A stretch of DNA of 8,200 bases, taken from contig PKWS01000249.1 in the NCBI GenBank assembly GCA_003132105.1, forward strand, positions 1 to 8,200, in the 5' to 3' direction. The translations under genes were made by a program, and so were the position numbers. The notes below the pieces were generated by a model that saw nothing but the letters and a program-made list of their open reading frames with translations, was not told the DNA's origin and did not search any database. Each line of letters opens with the position of its first letter. The stretch's first letter is position 1. Origin of the DNA: Desulfosporosinus sp. Its GTDB lineage: Bacteria > Bacillota > Desulfitobacteriia > Desulfitobacteriales > Desulfitobacteriaceae. Shown one piece after another: positions 1 to 6,706 of the stretch.

Positions 1-1305
1 GGCCTTTTAGTTGGGTATATGAAATTCTTGAGTGATATGTCAGTCATTAGTATAAACGCTTATTTAATAATGTTATCGATGATTGGTATTATATTTTTGG
101 GCTTATTATATCTATCAGGGAATTATGAAACATCAGAGTTATTACAAGTTAGACCGCACATTTATTTCCGCTCACTAATATATAGTGCTGCTTTTTTTTA
201 TGTCATGTCCTTTTACTTGCGCAGTGTAAGCTATTCGCGTGTCTACTTCACCGTTTTCTTCGTGGTTAATTTTACCTTGGCTATTTTAGTAAGGTATTTT
301 CTGACGAAAGTTTATAGTTTAAAATTAGGGGATGAGGCCAAACTTCCACTAGTGGCCATTGGCTTTGAGTCAAGTGCTAATAATCTTTTAGAGAGACTGG
401 TTCGGGATATGGGACTTAGGGTAGTAGCAACGACCGCCCTAAACACAGAAATAGAGGATATAGTAAACAGTCATCACGAATTAGCCAGCACGTTGGGCGT
501 AGGCCCAAGGGATCTGGGCATGTTAGTATATGAAGAACGTGTTGGGGAGCTGGAGCTACTTATCTCCTACTGTGAGTTTAATTACATCCCGCTATATATT
601 GTACCATCAGTGAGCAGGTTATTATCGATACCCCTAAAGACAATAAATTATAAAGGAATTCTCATTTTTGGGCCTCAAGACTTAATGGTCACGGGTGTTT
701 CAAAACGGTTAAAAAGAGTGATGGATGTTATCCTAGCTGCCACCGGATTAATCCTTACCTCTTGGTTATTCGTGCTCGTTTGGATAATAGTAAAGCTTAG
801 TTCTACGGGACCCGCTATATTCGCTCAAGAACGATTGGGGTTAGATGGAAAGAGAGTACAGATTTATAAATTCCGGACCATGGTTGTAGACTCGGAAAGT
901 CAACTTATGGCTTTGCTTGAAAGCAAGGAAATTAGAAAAGATTATCATGATAATTTCAAGATTGAGAATGACCCTAGAATAACCCCGCTTGGTAAATATT
1001 TGAGGAAGCTTAGCTTGGACGAATTGCCACAGCTTGTTAATATATTAAGAGGGGACCTAAGTTTTGTTGGGCCTCGTCCCATTGTACCAGAGGAAATTGC
1101 ACGATATGGTACACATGGAAAGATGATCCTTCGGGTAAAGCCCGGACTTACGGGTCTATGGCAAGTGAGTGGACGCAACGATGTGAGTTACGAAGATCGG
1201 ATTCAGATGGACCTCTTTTATATTCATAACTGGTCACTTACCCTTGACTTGAAGATAATCTTCCAGACAGTCCCTGTTGTGCTGCTTGGTAAAGGAGCAA
1301 TGTAA
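1..1305 (+). CDS. Polyprenyl-phosphate hexose-1-phosphate transferase, WbaP/WcaJ type (5' partial)
   Basis: Membrane enzyme that moves a hexose-1-phosphate from a nucleotide sugar to undecaprenyl phosphate, the first step of lipid-linked glycan assembly. The frame is open from base 1 and the first ATG (base 19) has no ribosome binding site, so the true start probably lies upstream and one N-terminal helix is missing. Numbering from that ATG, hydrophobic segments lie near residues 8-32, 52-67 and 75-95, then a soluble Rossmann-like middle domain at about 108-220. The C-terminal bacterial sugar transferase domain has a hydrophobic hairpin near 236-258, KFRTM at 284-288, DPRITPLGKYLRK from 318, the LDELPQL catalytic Asp-Glu pair (D334/E335), VGPRP, and the PGLTGLWQVSGRND block. 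The length and three-part layout favour the WbaP/WcaJ group over short PglC-like forms. The donor sugar (Gal, Glc or other) cannot be read from sequence. Its stop codon overlaps the ribosome binding site of the next gene. Confidence 0.93.
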   Translation, partial: GLLVGYMKFLSDMSVISINAYLIMLSMIGIIFLGLLYLSGNYETSELLQVRPHIYFRSLIYSAAFFYVMSFYLRSVSYSRVYFTVFFVVNFTLAILVRYFLTKVYSLKLGDEAKLPLVAIGFESSANNLLERLVRDMGLRVVATTALNTEIEDIVNSHHELASTLGVGPRDLGMLVYEERVGELELLISYCEFNYIPLYIVPSVSRLLSIPLKTINYKGILIFGPQDLMVTGVSKRLKRVMDVILAATGLILTSWLFVLVWIIVKLSSTGPAIFAQERLGLDGKRVQIYKFRTMVVDSESQLMALLESKEIRKDYHDNFKIENDPRITPLGKYLRKLSLDELPQLVNILRGDLSFVGPRPIVPEEIARYGTHGKMILRVKPGLTGLWQVSGRNDVSYEDRIQMDLFYIHNWSLTLDLKIIFQTVPVVLLGKGAM

Positions 1306-1312
1306 GGAGGTG
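1303..1312 (+). promoter_or_regulatory. Ribosome binding site of the rmd-like gene
   Basis: TAAGGAGGTG is a near-perfect anti-16S match that begins at the TAA stop of the upstream transferase. The GTG at 1322 sits 11 bases after AAGGAGG, so it is the best start. The longer in-frame reading from TTG at 1277 would run through this site and back into the upstream gene. Confidence 0.8.
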
Positions 1313-1321
1313 GATATTATA

Positions 1322-2245
1322 GTGCGAGTACTGATAACAGGAGTCAATGGTTTTGTGGGGAAATACCTTGCTAAAGAGCTTCAGGAAAAAGGCTACTCAG
1401 TGAGCGGGATAGGTATGGGACAGTTTGACCTTCCAGGAGTTGACTATCAAGATGTAAATATCCTGGATCGGACGGCGTTGGAACAGGCGATGGAGGAACT
1501 AGAGCCTGATATAGTATTTCATCTAGCAGGTATAGCGTCGGTCAGCCATTCTTGGCGTGATCCAAAGACTTCATTTGAAGTAAATGTGATCGGGACGATT
1601 AACTTGTTGGAGTCCTTGAAAGGGCGAGAGGTTCGAGCAATAGTTTATGTAGGTTCCTCTGAAATTTATGGACCAGGACGACGTCTTGGGGAGAAGTTTA
1701 GTGAGTCAACGTCACCGAATCCGCAGAACCCTTATGCCACCTCGAAGTATGCAGCAGAACGCATTTCATTACAGTTAGGTCAAATGTACAAACTTCCTGT
1801 TATTATAACGCGCCCGTTCAATCATATTGGGGTTGGGCAAACTGAGGGCTTTGTCGTGCCTGATTTTGCACGTCAAATAATAGAGGCCTCAAAGCGAGAT
1901 GAAAGTATCCGAGTCGGACGACTCGACGTGTATCGCGATTTCACGGATGTGAGGGATATCGTCCGTGCGTATCGATTATTGGCCGAGAAAGGTCAGCCAG
2001 GCGAAACGTACAATATTTGCTCCGGAGTGGGTAGGAAAATTAGCGACATTCTTGATCTTATGCGGACGGAATATGGAAATCTGGATGTGGAACTTGATGA
2101 AAGCAAGATGCGTCCCGTGGAGAATATTTACTCCGTAGGGGATAATGGTAAAATGCGAGCTGCAATTGGCTGGGAACCTCTTTATCCTATTGAGGATAGC
2201 TTGAGCGGGGTATTAGCCGAGTGGGAACACAAATTACGAGATTAG
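1322..2245 (+). CDS. rmd: GDP-4-keto-6-deoxy-D-mannose reductase (Rmd-like, extended SDR)
   Basis: Extended short-chain dehydrogenase of 307 residues, read from GTG. It would reduce the 4-keto group of GDP-4-keto-6-deoxy-D-mannose, the product of Gmd, to GDP-D-rhamnose in the cytosol. Visible signs are the NAD(P)-binding glycine motif TGVNGFVG at residues 6-13, the VGSSEIYG strand with the Ser pair 112-113, and the catalytic YATSK (Y138, K142). The RPFNHIGVGQ block, a YRDFTDVRDIVRAY block and the YNICSG strand match bacterial Rmd proteins as I know them, as does the length of about 300 residues. The next gene, 15 bases on, is gmd, which supplies the substrate. A 6-deoxy-talose-forming reductase of the same group is the main alternative; fucose synthase is less likely. 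The SDR reductase call is firm, but the product stereochemistry is inferred. Confidence 0.85.
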   Translation: MRVLITGVNGFVGKYLAKELQEKGYSVSGIGMGQFDLPGVDYQDVNILDRTALEQAMEELEPDIVFHLAGIASVSHSWRDPKTSFEVNVIGTINLLESLKGREVRAIVYVGSSEIYGPGRRLGEKFSESTSPNPQNPYATSKYAAERISLQLGQMYKLPVIITRPFNHIGVGQTEGFVVPDFARQIIEASKRDESIRVGRLDVYRDFTDVRDIVRAYRLLAEKGQPGETYNICSGVGRKISDILDLMRTEYGNLDVELDESKMRPVENIYSVGDNGKMRAAIGWEPLYPIEDSLSGVLAEWEHKLRD

Positions 2246-2250
2246 GAGGG
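2244..2250 (+). promoter_or_regulatory. Ribosome binding site of gmd
   Basis: AGGAGGG overlaps the TAG stop of the upstream reductase and lies 10 bases before the ATG at 2261. Ribosomes ending the reductase can re-initiate on gmd, which fits coupled production of two enzymes of one pathway. Confidence 0.75.
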
Positions 2251-2260
2251 ATTGTTTTAG

Positions 2261-3298
2261 ATGAAACATGCTTTAATAACAGGGATAACCGGTCAGGATG
2301 GATCCTACCTAACAGAGCTTTTATTAGAAAAGGGCTATAAGGTTTATGGGGTTGTTCGACGTAAGAGTAAATTAGACTTTGGAACCGTGGAACATCTGAA
2401 GAAGGATATAGAATTTATATATGCCGATATGATCGATATGGCTTCCCTTATTCTTGCCGTGAAAATCGCTCAACCTGATGAGGTGTATAATCTAGCGGCT
2501 CAGTCTTTCGTAGCCTCTTCTTGGGAACAACCCTTGGCAACGTCAGAGATTAATGCCATTGGGGTCACCAATCTGCTGGAGGCTATCCGAGTAGTGAAGC
2601 CTGAAGCGCGTTTTTATCAGGCATCGACCAGTGAAATGTTTGGCTTGGTGCAGGAGACTCCTCAAACGGAAGCGACTCCGTTTTATCCTCGGAGCCCTTA
2701 TGGAGTAGCCAAGCTTTATGGGCATTGGATTACCAAGAACTATCGAGAAAGCTATCAGATGTATGCGTGTTCTGGTATTCTGTTTAACCATGAATCCCCT
2801 CGTCGTGGCATGGAATTTGTGACACATAAGATTACAGATGCCGTGGCACGAATTAAGTATGGTTTACAGGACACCTTATACTTGGGCAATATGGATTCCA
2901 AGCGGGATTGGGGATACGCGGGAGATTATGTGAAAGCCATGTGGCTGATGCTCCAGCAAGAAGAAGCGGATGATTATGTCATTGCCTCGGGAGAGACTCA
3001 CCCGGTGCGTGAGTTTGTAGAACTAGCGTTTCGACATGCTGGGTTTGAGTTAGATTGGACCGGCGAGGGCGTAGCAGAAAAGGGTCTGGAGCGGGCAACG
3101 GGAAAAGTCTTAGTGGCTGTGGACCCTAGGTTTTTCCGCCCGTCGGAAGTTGAACTTCTCCATGGTAATCCTGCTAAAGCTTATCAGGTATTGGGCTGGG
3201 AACGGGCTGTGGGATTTGAGGAATTAGTCCGAATGATGGTGGAGGTTGATCTGGTGCGGGTAGGTCGGAAGGCGACTGGGAACGGAGTAGACGCCTGA
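2261..3298 (+). CDS. gmd: GDP-mannose 4,6-dehydratase
   Basis: Cytosolic NADP-dependent dehydratase that turns GDP-D-mannose into GDP-4-keto-6-deoxy-D-mannose, the branch point to GDP-D-rhamnose, GDP-L-fucose and perosamine. The 345-residue length fits the family. It opens with ITGITGQDGSYL (glycine-rich NADP motif, G8/G11/G14). The STSEMFG segment carries T123 and E125, and PRSPYGVAK carries Y147 and K151; the Thr-to-Tyr spacing of 24 equals that of the E. coli enzyme (T132/Y156). The GILFNHESPRRG block and the GNMDSKRDWGYAGDYV block are diagnostic of Gmd among SDR proteins. The tail after about residue 330 is less conserved. Its TGA overlaps the ATG of the wzm-like gene by one base. With an Rmd-like enzyme just before it, GDP-D-rhamnose is the likeliest end product. 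No GDP-mannose-forming genes are visible here, so the substrate must come from elsewhere. Confidence 0.96.
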   Translation: MKHALITGITGQDGSYLTELLLEKGYKVYGVVRRKSKLDFGTVEHLKKDIEFIYADMIDMASLILAVKIAQPDEVYNLAAQSFVASSWEQPLATSEINAIGVTNLLEAIRVVKPEARFYQASTSEMFGLVQETPQTEATPFYPRSPYGVAKLYGHWITKNYRESYQMYACSGILFNHESPRRGMEFVTHKITDAVARIKYGLQDTLYLGNMDSKRDWGYAGDYVKAMWLMLQQEEADDYVIASGETHPVREFVELAFRHAGFELDWTGEGVAEKGLERATGKVLVAVDPRFFRPSEVELLHGNPAKAYQVLGWERAVGFEELVRMMVEVDLVRVGRKATGNGVDA

Positions 3299-4074
3299 TG
3301 AGATCGGCTTTTCAAGAAATCTATGCGTATCGAGAATTGTACAAGAATATGGTGAAGCGGAATTTGCGTACACGCTATAAGGCCTCATTCTTTGGCTTTC
3401 TGTGGACCTTTATTAATCCTCTACTACAACTGGTTGTCTATTCGGTTGTGTTTTCTTCGATTATGCGCATGAATATAGCTAAATTTCCGATGTTTCTTTT
3501 CGTAGCACTCCTACCTTGGATTTTTTTTGCAAGCGCAACACAGGAGGCTACGAACATAATAGTTAGTAATAGTAACATCGTGAAGAAGGTCTATTTTCCT
3601 AGAGAGATTCTCCCACTTGCCACGACTACAGCGGGATTGGTGAATCTAGGCCTAAGTTTTATCATTGCCATAATAGCTCTTCTTCTGTTTCACATTCCGC
3701 TAAGACCTAGTCTTCTCGCTTTGCCGCTAGTCATGGGTTTAGAATTTATCTTTACCTTGGGTATTTGTTTTTTGGTATCGGCTCTGAATGTCTATTTTCG
3801 AGATATCGAACACGTTTGGGGCATTCTGATGATGGCCTGGTTTTACTTTACCCCCATCGTTTATCCAATAAATATAGTACCGACCAAATACATTAAATAC
3901 ATATTTCTTAACCCAATGGTAACCTTAACGGAGGCGTACAGAGATATTTTGTATTATGGCAAATTTCCGTATTTTCCTGGCCTGGGAATGTTTACACTCC
4001 TGGCTATATTAGTTTTAATCGTTGGATATATGGTATTTATACGACTGGCTAAAGGCTTTGCAGAAGAGATTTAG
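3298..4074 (+). CDS. wzm: ABC-2 polysaccharide exporter permease (Wzm)
   Basis: Inner-membrane subunit of an ABC exporter for lipid-linked polysaccharide. Its 258 residues match the Wzm/TagG size. The cytosolic N-terminus is basic (RNLRTRYKAS, residues 21-30) and leads into FFGFLWTFINPLLQ, the typical entry to helix 1. Six hydrophobic stretches are visible near residues 31-56, 62-80, 108-132, 138-162, 173-193 and 228-248. Family blocks include FPREILPL (100-107), NVYFRDIEHVWG (164-175) and the FTPIVYPI/LNPMVTL region with aromatic residues. The start overlaps the gmd stop (TGATG) and only a weak GGAG at 3284-3287 precedes it, so translation is probably coupled to gmd. The Wzt ATPase follows within 11 bases. 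A teichoic-acid TagG-type role is possible by family, but the sugar genes around it favour a polysaccharide. Confidence 0.94.
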   Translation: MRSAFQEIYAYRELYKNMVKRNLRTRYKASFFGFLWTFINPLLQLVVYSVVFSSIMRMNIAKFPMFLFVALLPWIFFASATQEATNIIVSNSNIVKKVYFPREILPLATTTAGLVNLGLSFIIAIIALLLFHIPLRPSLLALPLVMGLEFIFTLGICFLVSALNVYFRDIEHVWGILMMAWFYFTPIVYPINIVPTKYIKYIFLNPMVTLTEAYRDILYYGKFPYFPGLGMFTLLAILVLIVGYMVFIRLAKGFAEEI

Positions 4075-4077
4075 GAG
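4073..4077 (+). promoter_or_regulatory. Ribosome binding site that sets the wzt start
   Basis: AGGAG overlaps the wzm stop codon (TAG, 4072-4074) and lies 8 bases before ATG 4086. The in-frame GTG at 4077 overlaps the site itself and is therefore an unlikely start. Confidence 0.7.
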
Positions 4078-4085
4078 TGGAATTT

Positions 4086-5381
4086 ATGGAATATGTTATT
4101 GACGTCCAAGATATGTGGAAAAAGTTTCGTCTTTTTCATGACAGAGCACCGACCCTGAAGGAGAAGGTCCTCTTTAGTCACCGGCGCAAATACGATGACC
4201 TCTGGGTGTTAAAAGGTGTCGATCTCAAAGTGGAAAAGGGTAAGACCTTGGGGCTCATTGGTCAGAACGGGTCAGGCAAGAGTACTCTTCTCAAGCTTAT
4301 GACTCGGATCATATACCCGGACAAAGGCAGTGTTGAGGTTAGAGGTAAAATTTCTAGCTTACTTGAACTGGGAGCAGGTTTTCACCCAGACTTTAGCGGG
4401 CTGGAAAACATCTATATGAATGCGGCCATCTTTGGTCTAACCAAGAAGGAAATCGATCTGAAGCTGGACGAGATCATCAGTTTCTCTGAATTGGAAGAGT
4501 TTATCGACAGTCCAGTACGAACTTACTCATCAGGGATGTATATGAGACTTGCCTTTTCCATTGCGATTAACGTTGAGCCCGATGTCCTACTCATTGACGA
4601 AATTCTAGGCGTGGGAGATGAAAGTTTCCAGAAAAAATGTTTTAATAAATTAAAAACCTTCAAAACCCAAGGGACAACCATCGTCATAGTGTCGCATAGT
4701 TTGGGTCAATTAGAATTGATTTGTGACGAACTAGCTTGGCTTCACGAGGGTACCTTAGTGCGACGGGGCATCCCGGCAGAGGTGATCGGTGAATATCGGT
4801 CAACGATGTCAGGCCGAGAGAACCTGAGATTGCAGGCAGAGAATCGGCAAAAGGCTGAGAAGTCTATAGAGAACTCTTTAGCAGCAGAATCTGGAGAAAG
4901 CTCAGTGCTCGGTGAAAGTAGCTATGTCTCTACTCAAGTGACCGGTGAGTCAAAGCGCTGGGGCGACAAAGCTGTGGAGATCCTAGATACACTCTTATTG
5001 GATAGTTCAGGGCAGACTAAATTTACCTTTGAATGTGGTGAGCCTTGTGTTATTGAGATGCACTGTCGCAGGAACAAGCCAGTACCCAGTTTAGTCTTTG
5101 GTATTGCCATCTATAGTTGCGAGGATCTCTTATGCTACGGCACTAATACACTCATAGAGAGGTATCCAGTGACCGTTGAAACTTTGAAGGATGAATTTAT
5201 AGTAAGAGTAAGCGTGGACAAACTGGAACTCGTAGAAGGGGAGTACTACATCAATGTGGCGGCGCATGATGAGTATGCTAGTCCCTACGATTACCAGACG
5301 AATCGGCTCAGATTTACCACCTACTCCAATATCAAGGATTCTGGTATCTGTCGATTAGAACATCAATGGTCCATCGTCTAA
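4086..5381 (+). CDS. wzt: ABC polysaccharide exporter ATPase with C-terminal glycan-binding domain (Wzt)
   Basis: Cytosolic ATPase that powers Wzm, 431 residues from the ATG chosen by its ribosome binding site. The nucleotide-binding domain covers roughly residues 1-235, with Walker A GQNGSGKS (59-66), signature YSSGMYMRLAF (from 147), Walker B VLLIDE (167-172) and the H-loop VSHS (H204). The WVLKGVDLKVEKG and LLELGAGFHPDFSGLEN blocks are typical of the Wzt/TagH group. A hydrophilic linker of about 50 residues (239-290) follows. From RWGDKAVEI (291) to the end is a beta-rich domain of about 140 residues, with the SGQ...FTFECGEP, FGIAIYSCEDLLCYGTNT and LVEGEYYINVAAHD blocks of the Wzt C-terminal fold. 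In E. coli O8/O9a this domain binds the modified chain end before export. Here it suggests selection of a capped glycan, and a methyltransferase gene follows directly. The domain holds six or so cysteines, more than I would expect. The ligand is inferred. Confidence 0.93.
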   Translation: MEYVIDVQDMWKKFRLFHDRAPTLKEKVLFSHRRKYDDLWVLKGVDLKVEKGKTLGLIGQNGSGKSTLLKLMTRIIYPDKGSVEVRGKISSLLELGAGFHPDFSGLENIYMNAAIFGLTKKEIDLKLDEIISFSELEEFIDSPVRTYSSGMYMRLAFSIAINVEPDVLLIDEILGVGDESFQKKCFNKLKTFKTQGTTIVIVSHSLGQLELICDELAWLHEGTLVRRGIPAEVIGEYRSTMSGRENLRLQAENRQKAEKSIENSLAAESGESSVLGESSYVSTQVTGESKRWGDKAVEILDTLLLDSSGQTKFTFECGEPCVIEMHCRRNKPVPSLVFGIAIYSCEDLLCYGTNTLIERYPVTVETLKDEFIVRVSVDKLELVEGEYYINVAAHDEYASPYDYQTNRLRFTTYSNIKDSGICRLEHQWSIV

Positions 5382-5391
5382 GTGTGTGCTG

Positions 5392-5399
5392 AAGGGGAG
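5392..5399 (+). promoter_or_regulatory. Ribosome binding site that sets the methyltransferase start
   Basis: AAGGGGAG lies 7 bases before ATG 5407. The in-frame GTG at 5386 lies upstream of this site and has no purine-rich sequence of its own at a usable distance, so the ATG is preferred. Confidence 0.65.
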
Positions 5400-5406
5400 T
5401 GACAAT

Positions 5407-6660
5407 ATGGAAGACAAAGATTTCTTATCCGGACCAGCATCAATTAACATAGAGGAAGTCATGCAAGAGATTCGTGCGCGTCTGGCAAATTCAGAAATCT
5501 CTTCCAAGGTATCTGAAATTAATTCTTTTGAAGCGGTCCACCGCCTGTCTGATTCTGTAGAACGTCTTAATGAGATGGTTATGCATAATAATCAGAACTG
5601 GGATATTGATATAGATTTTCCAATCACCTCGCATCGGAAGTTTCTTGGCCCCGTCATAAGCCTCGCAAAACGCATTGTTAGAAAGTTGCTAAGGTGGTAT
5701 ATTTCAAGACCCTGGGAACAGCAAATTGCTTTTAATGCCTCTGTTATGGAGACGATACAGGGAATCGCAGAAGAGGCAAAGCAAGGCTTGAACGATGCGG
5801 AAAAAAATAAATCCAAGATGATGGATGAATTGAAGCACTATATTGATCAAAATGTCAAGGATATGAGTGACAAACTGGGAGCTATTTCTGAGAGAACTCG
5901 TAGGACGGAACGGTCACTCAAAGATCAGGTGATCAATATTCCAGGGAAAGATTGTCCAACATCTACTGCAACCGCAACTCCCTCTGGGGAGAACCTCATC
6001 GAATTCGATTATTTTATGTTCGAACAACGATTTAGAGGCTCCTGCGAGGAAATAAAGGATCGACAAAGGGTTTATCTGGATTATTTTAAGGACAAGCATG
6101 ATGTGTTAGATCTTGGCTGCGGCAGGGGAGAGTTTTTAGAATTAATGAGAGAAAGCGGAATTAGTGCGACCGGCTTGGATTCCAACCAGAATATGGTATC
6201 GTATGTCCGCGATCTTGGTCTTGATGTCAAGCAAGTTGATGTCAGAACCTATCTTAAAGACATGACCACAAGCGTTGATGGGATTTTCGCAGCGCAGCTG
6301 ATTGAGCATCTGACGCCCGCCGACATGGTCAGTCTTATTAGAATTTGTCATGATAAGCTTGACCATGGCGGTATTCTGGCGTTAGAAACAGTTAATCCGA
6401 CCTGCCTGTCAGTTTTTGCCGAAAGTTTCTATATGGATTTATCCCACATACGACCCGTTCACCCGGCGACCTTGGCCTTCGTTTTAGAGCAAGAAGGATT
6501 TACCAATGTCCAAACGCTTTATTTGTCCCCCTTCCCAGACGCTGAGAAGATACCCAACTTGCCGATTGAAGGCGCAGATGAGTTCAATGCCGGCATACAA
6601 AGACTGAATTCTCGAATGTATAGTTACAGAGATTACGCGGTTGTCGGAGAAAAAATTTGA
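5407..6660 (+). CDS. SAM-dependent methyltransferase with N-terminal helical, membrane-proximal extension; candidate glycan chain terminator
   Basis: 417 residues with two parts. The C-terminal half (about 205-417) is a class I methyltransferase: motif I VLDLGCGRGEFLE (233-245), the acidic residue ending strand 2 in GLDSNQ (D258), the QVDVRTYL stretch, AAQLIEHL (295-302) and a late MDLSHIRPVHPATL block (343-356) found in glycan-modifying relatives. The N-terminal half has INIEEVMQEIRARL near residues 15-28, a motif I associate with proteins of surface-glycan operons. Next comes a basic amphipathic stretch, from RKFLGP to RWYI at 77-99, that could lie on the membrane. A charged, probably helical or coiled-coil segment spans about 110-173. 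No kinase domain is present. Position directly after wzt, whose C-terminal domain is expected to read chain ends, suggests it methylates the non-reducing terminus and stops elongation, as WbdD does in E. coli O8/O9a. Methylation of internal sugars is the alternative. The methyltransferase fold is firm; the target is inferred. Confidence 0.85.
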   Translation: MEDKDFLSGPASINIEEVMQEIRARLANSEISSKVSEINSFEAVHRLSDSVERLNEMVMHNNQNWDIDIDFPITSHRKFLGPVISLAKRIVRKLLRWYISRPWEQQIAFNASVMETIQGIAEEAKQGLNDAEKNKSKMMDELKHYIDQNVKDMSDKLGAISERTRRTERSLKDQVINIPGKDCPTSTATATPSGENLIEFDYFMFEQRFRGSCEEIKDRQRVYLDYFKDKHDVLDLGCGRGEFLELMRESGISATGLDSNQNMVSYVRDLGLDVKQVDVRTYLKDMTTSVDGIFAAQLIEHLTPADMVSLIRICHDKLDHGGILALETVNPTCLSVFAESFYMDLSHIRPVHPATLAFVLEQEGFTNVQTLYLSPFPDAEKIPNLPIEGADEFNAGIQRLNSRMYSYRDYAVVGEKI

Positions 6661-6693
6661 GTTAGAACATATAAGGCAAATTCCATGAGATGA

Positions 6694-6700
6694 AAAGGAG
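6694..6700 (+). promoter_or_regulatory. Ribosome binding site of the first GT4 gene
   Basis: AAAGGAG lies 6 bases before the GTG at 6707 and supports that start. The 46-base gap before the gene (6661-6706) shows no hairpin followed by a T-run, so no terminator separates it from the methyltransferase gene. Confidence 0.7.
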
Positions 6701-6706
6701 CGAGAC

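Noticed and set aside
945..1178. Minus-strand open frame inside the transferase gene
   Set aside because: It mirrors the conserved catalytic domain coding sequence; no family resemblance or ribosome binding site was seen. The same holds for minus-strand frames within 2543-2827, 5592-5816, 5914-6099, 6142-6366 and 7607-7804.
1277..1321. Longer reductase start at TTG 1277
   Set aside because: It would overlap the end of the transferase gene, lacks its own ribosome binding site, and places a strong AAGGAGG inside the coding region; GTG 1322 begins directly before the Rossmann strand.
4077..4085. GTG 4077 as wzt start
   Set aside because: It overlaps the AGGAG that serves ATG 4086.
5386..5406. 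GTG 5386 as methyltransferase start
   Set aside because: No purine-rich site lies ahead of it at a usable distance, whereas ATG 5407 has AAGGGGAG 7 bases upstream.
6661..6706. Possible terminator, promoter or small RNA in the largest intergenic gap
   Set aside because: At 46 bases it shows no inverted repeat with a T-run and no convincing -35/-10 pair; it holds the ribosome binding site of the next gene.
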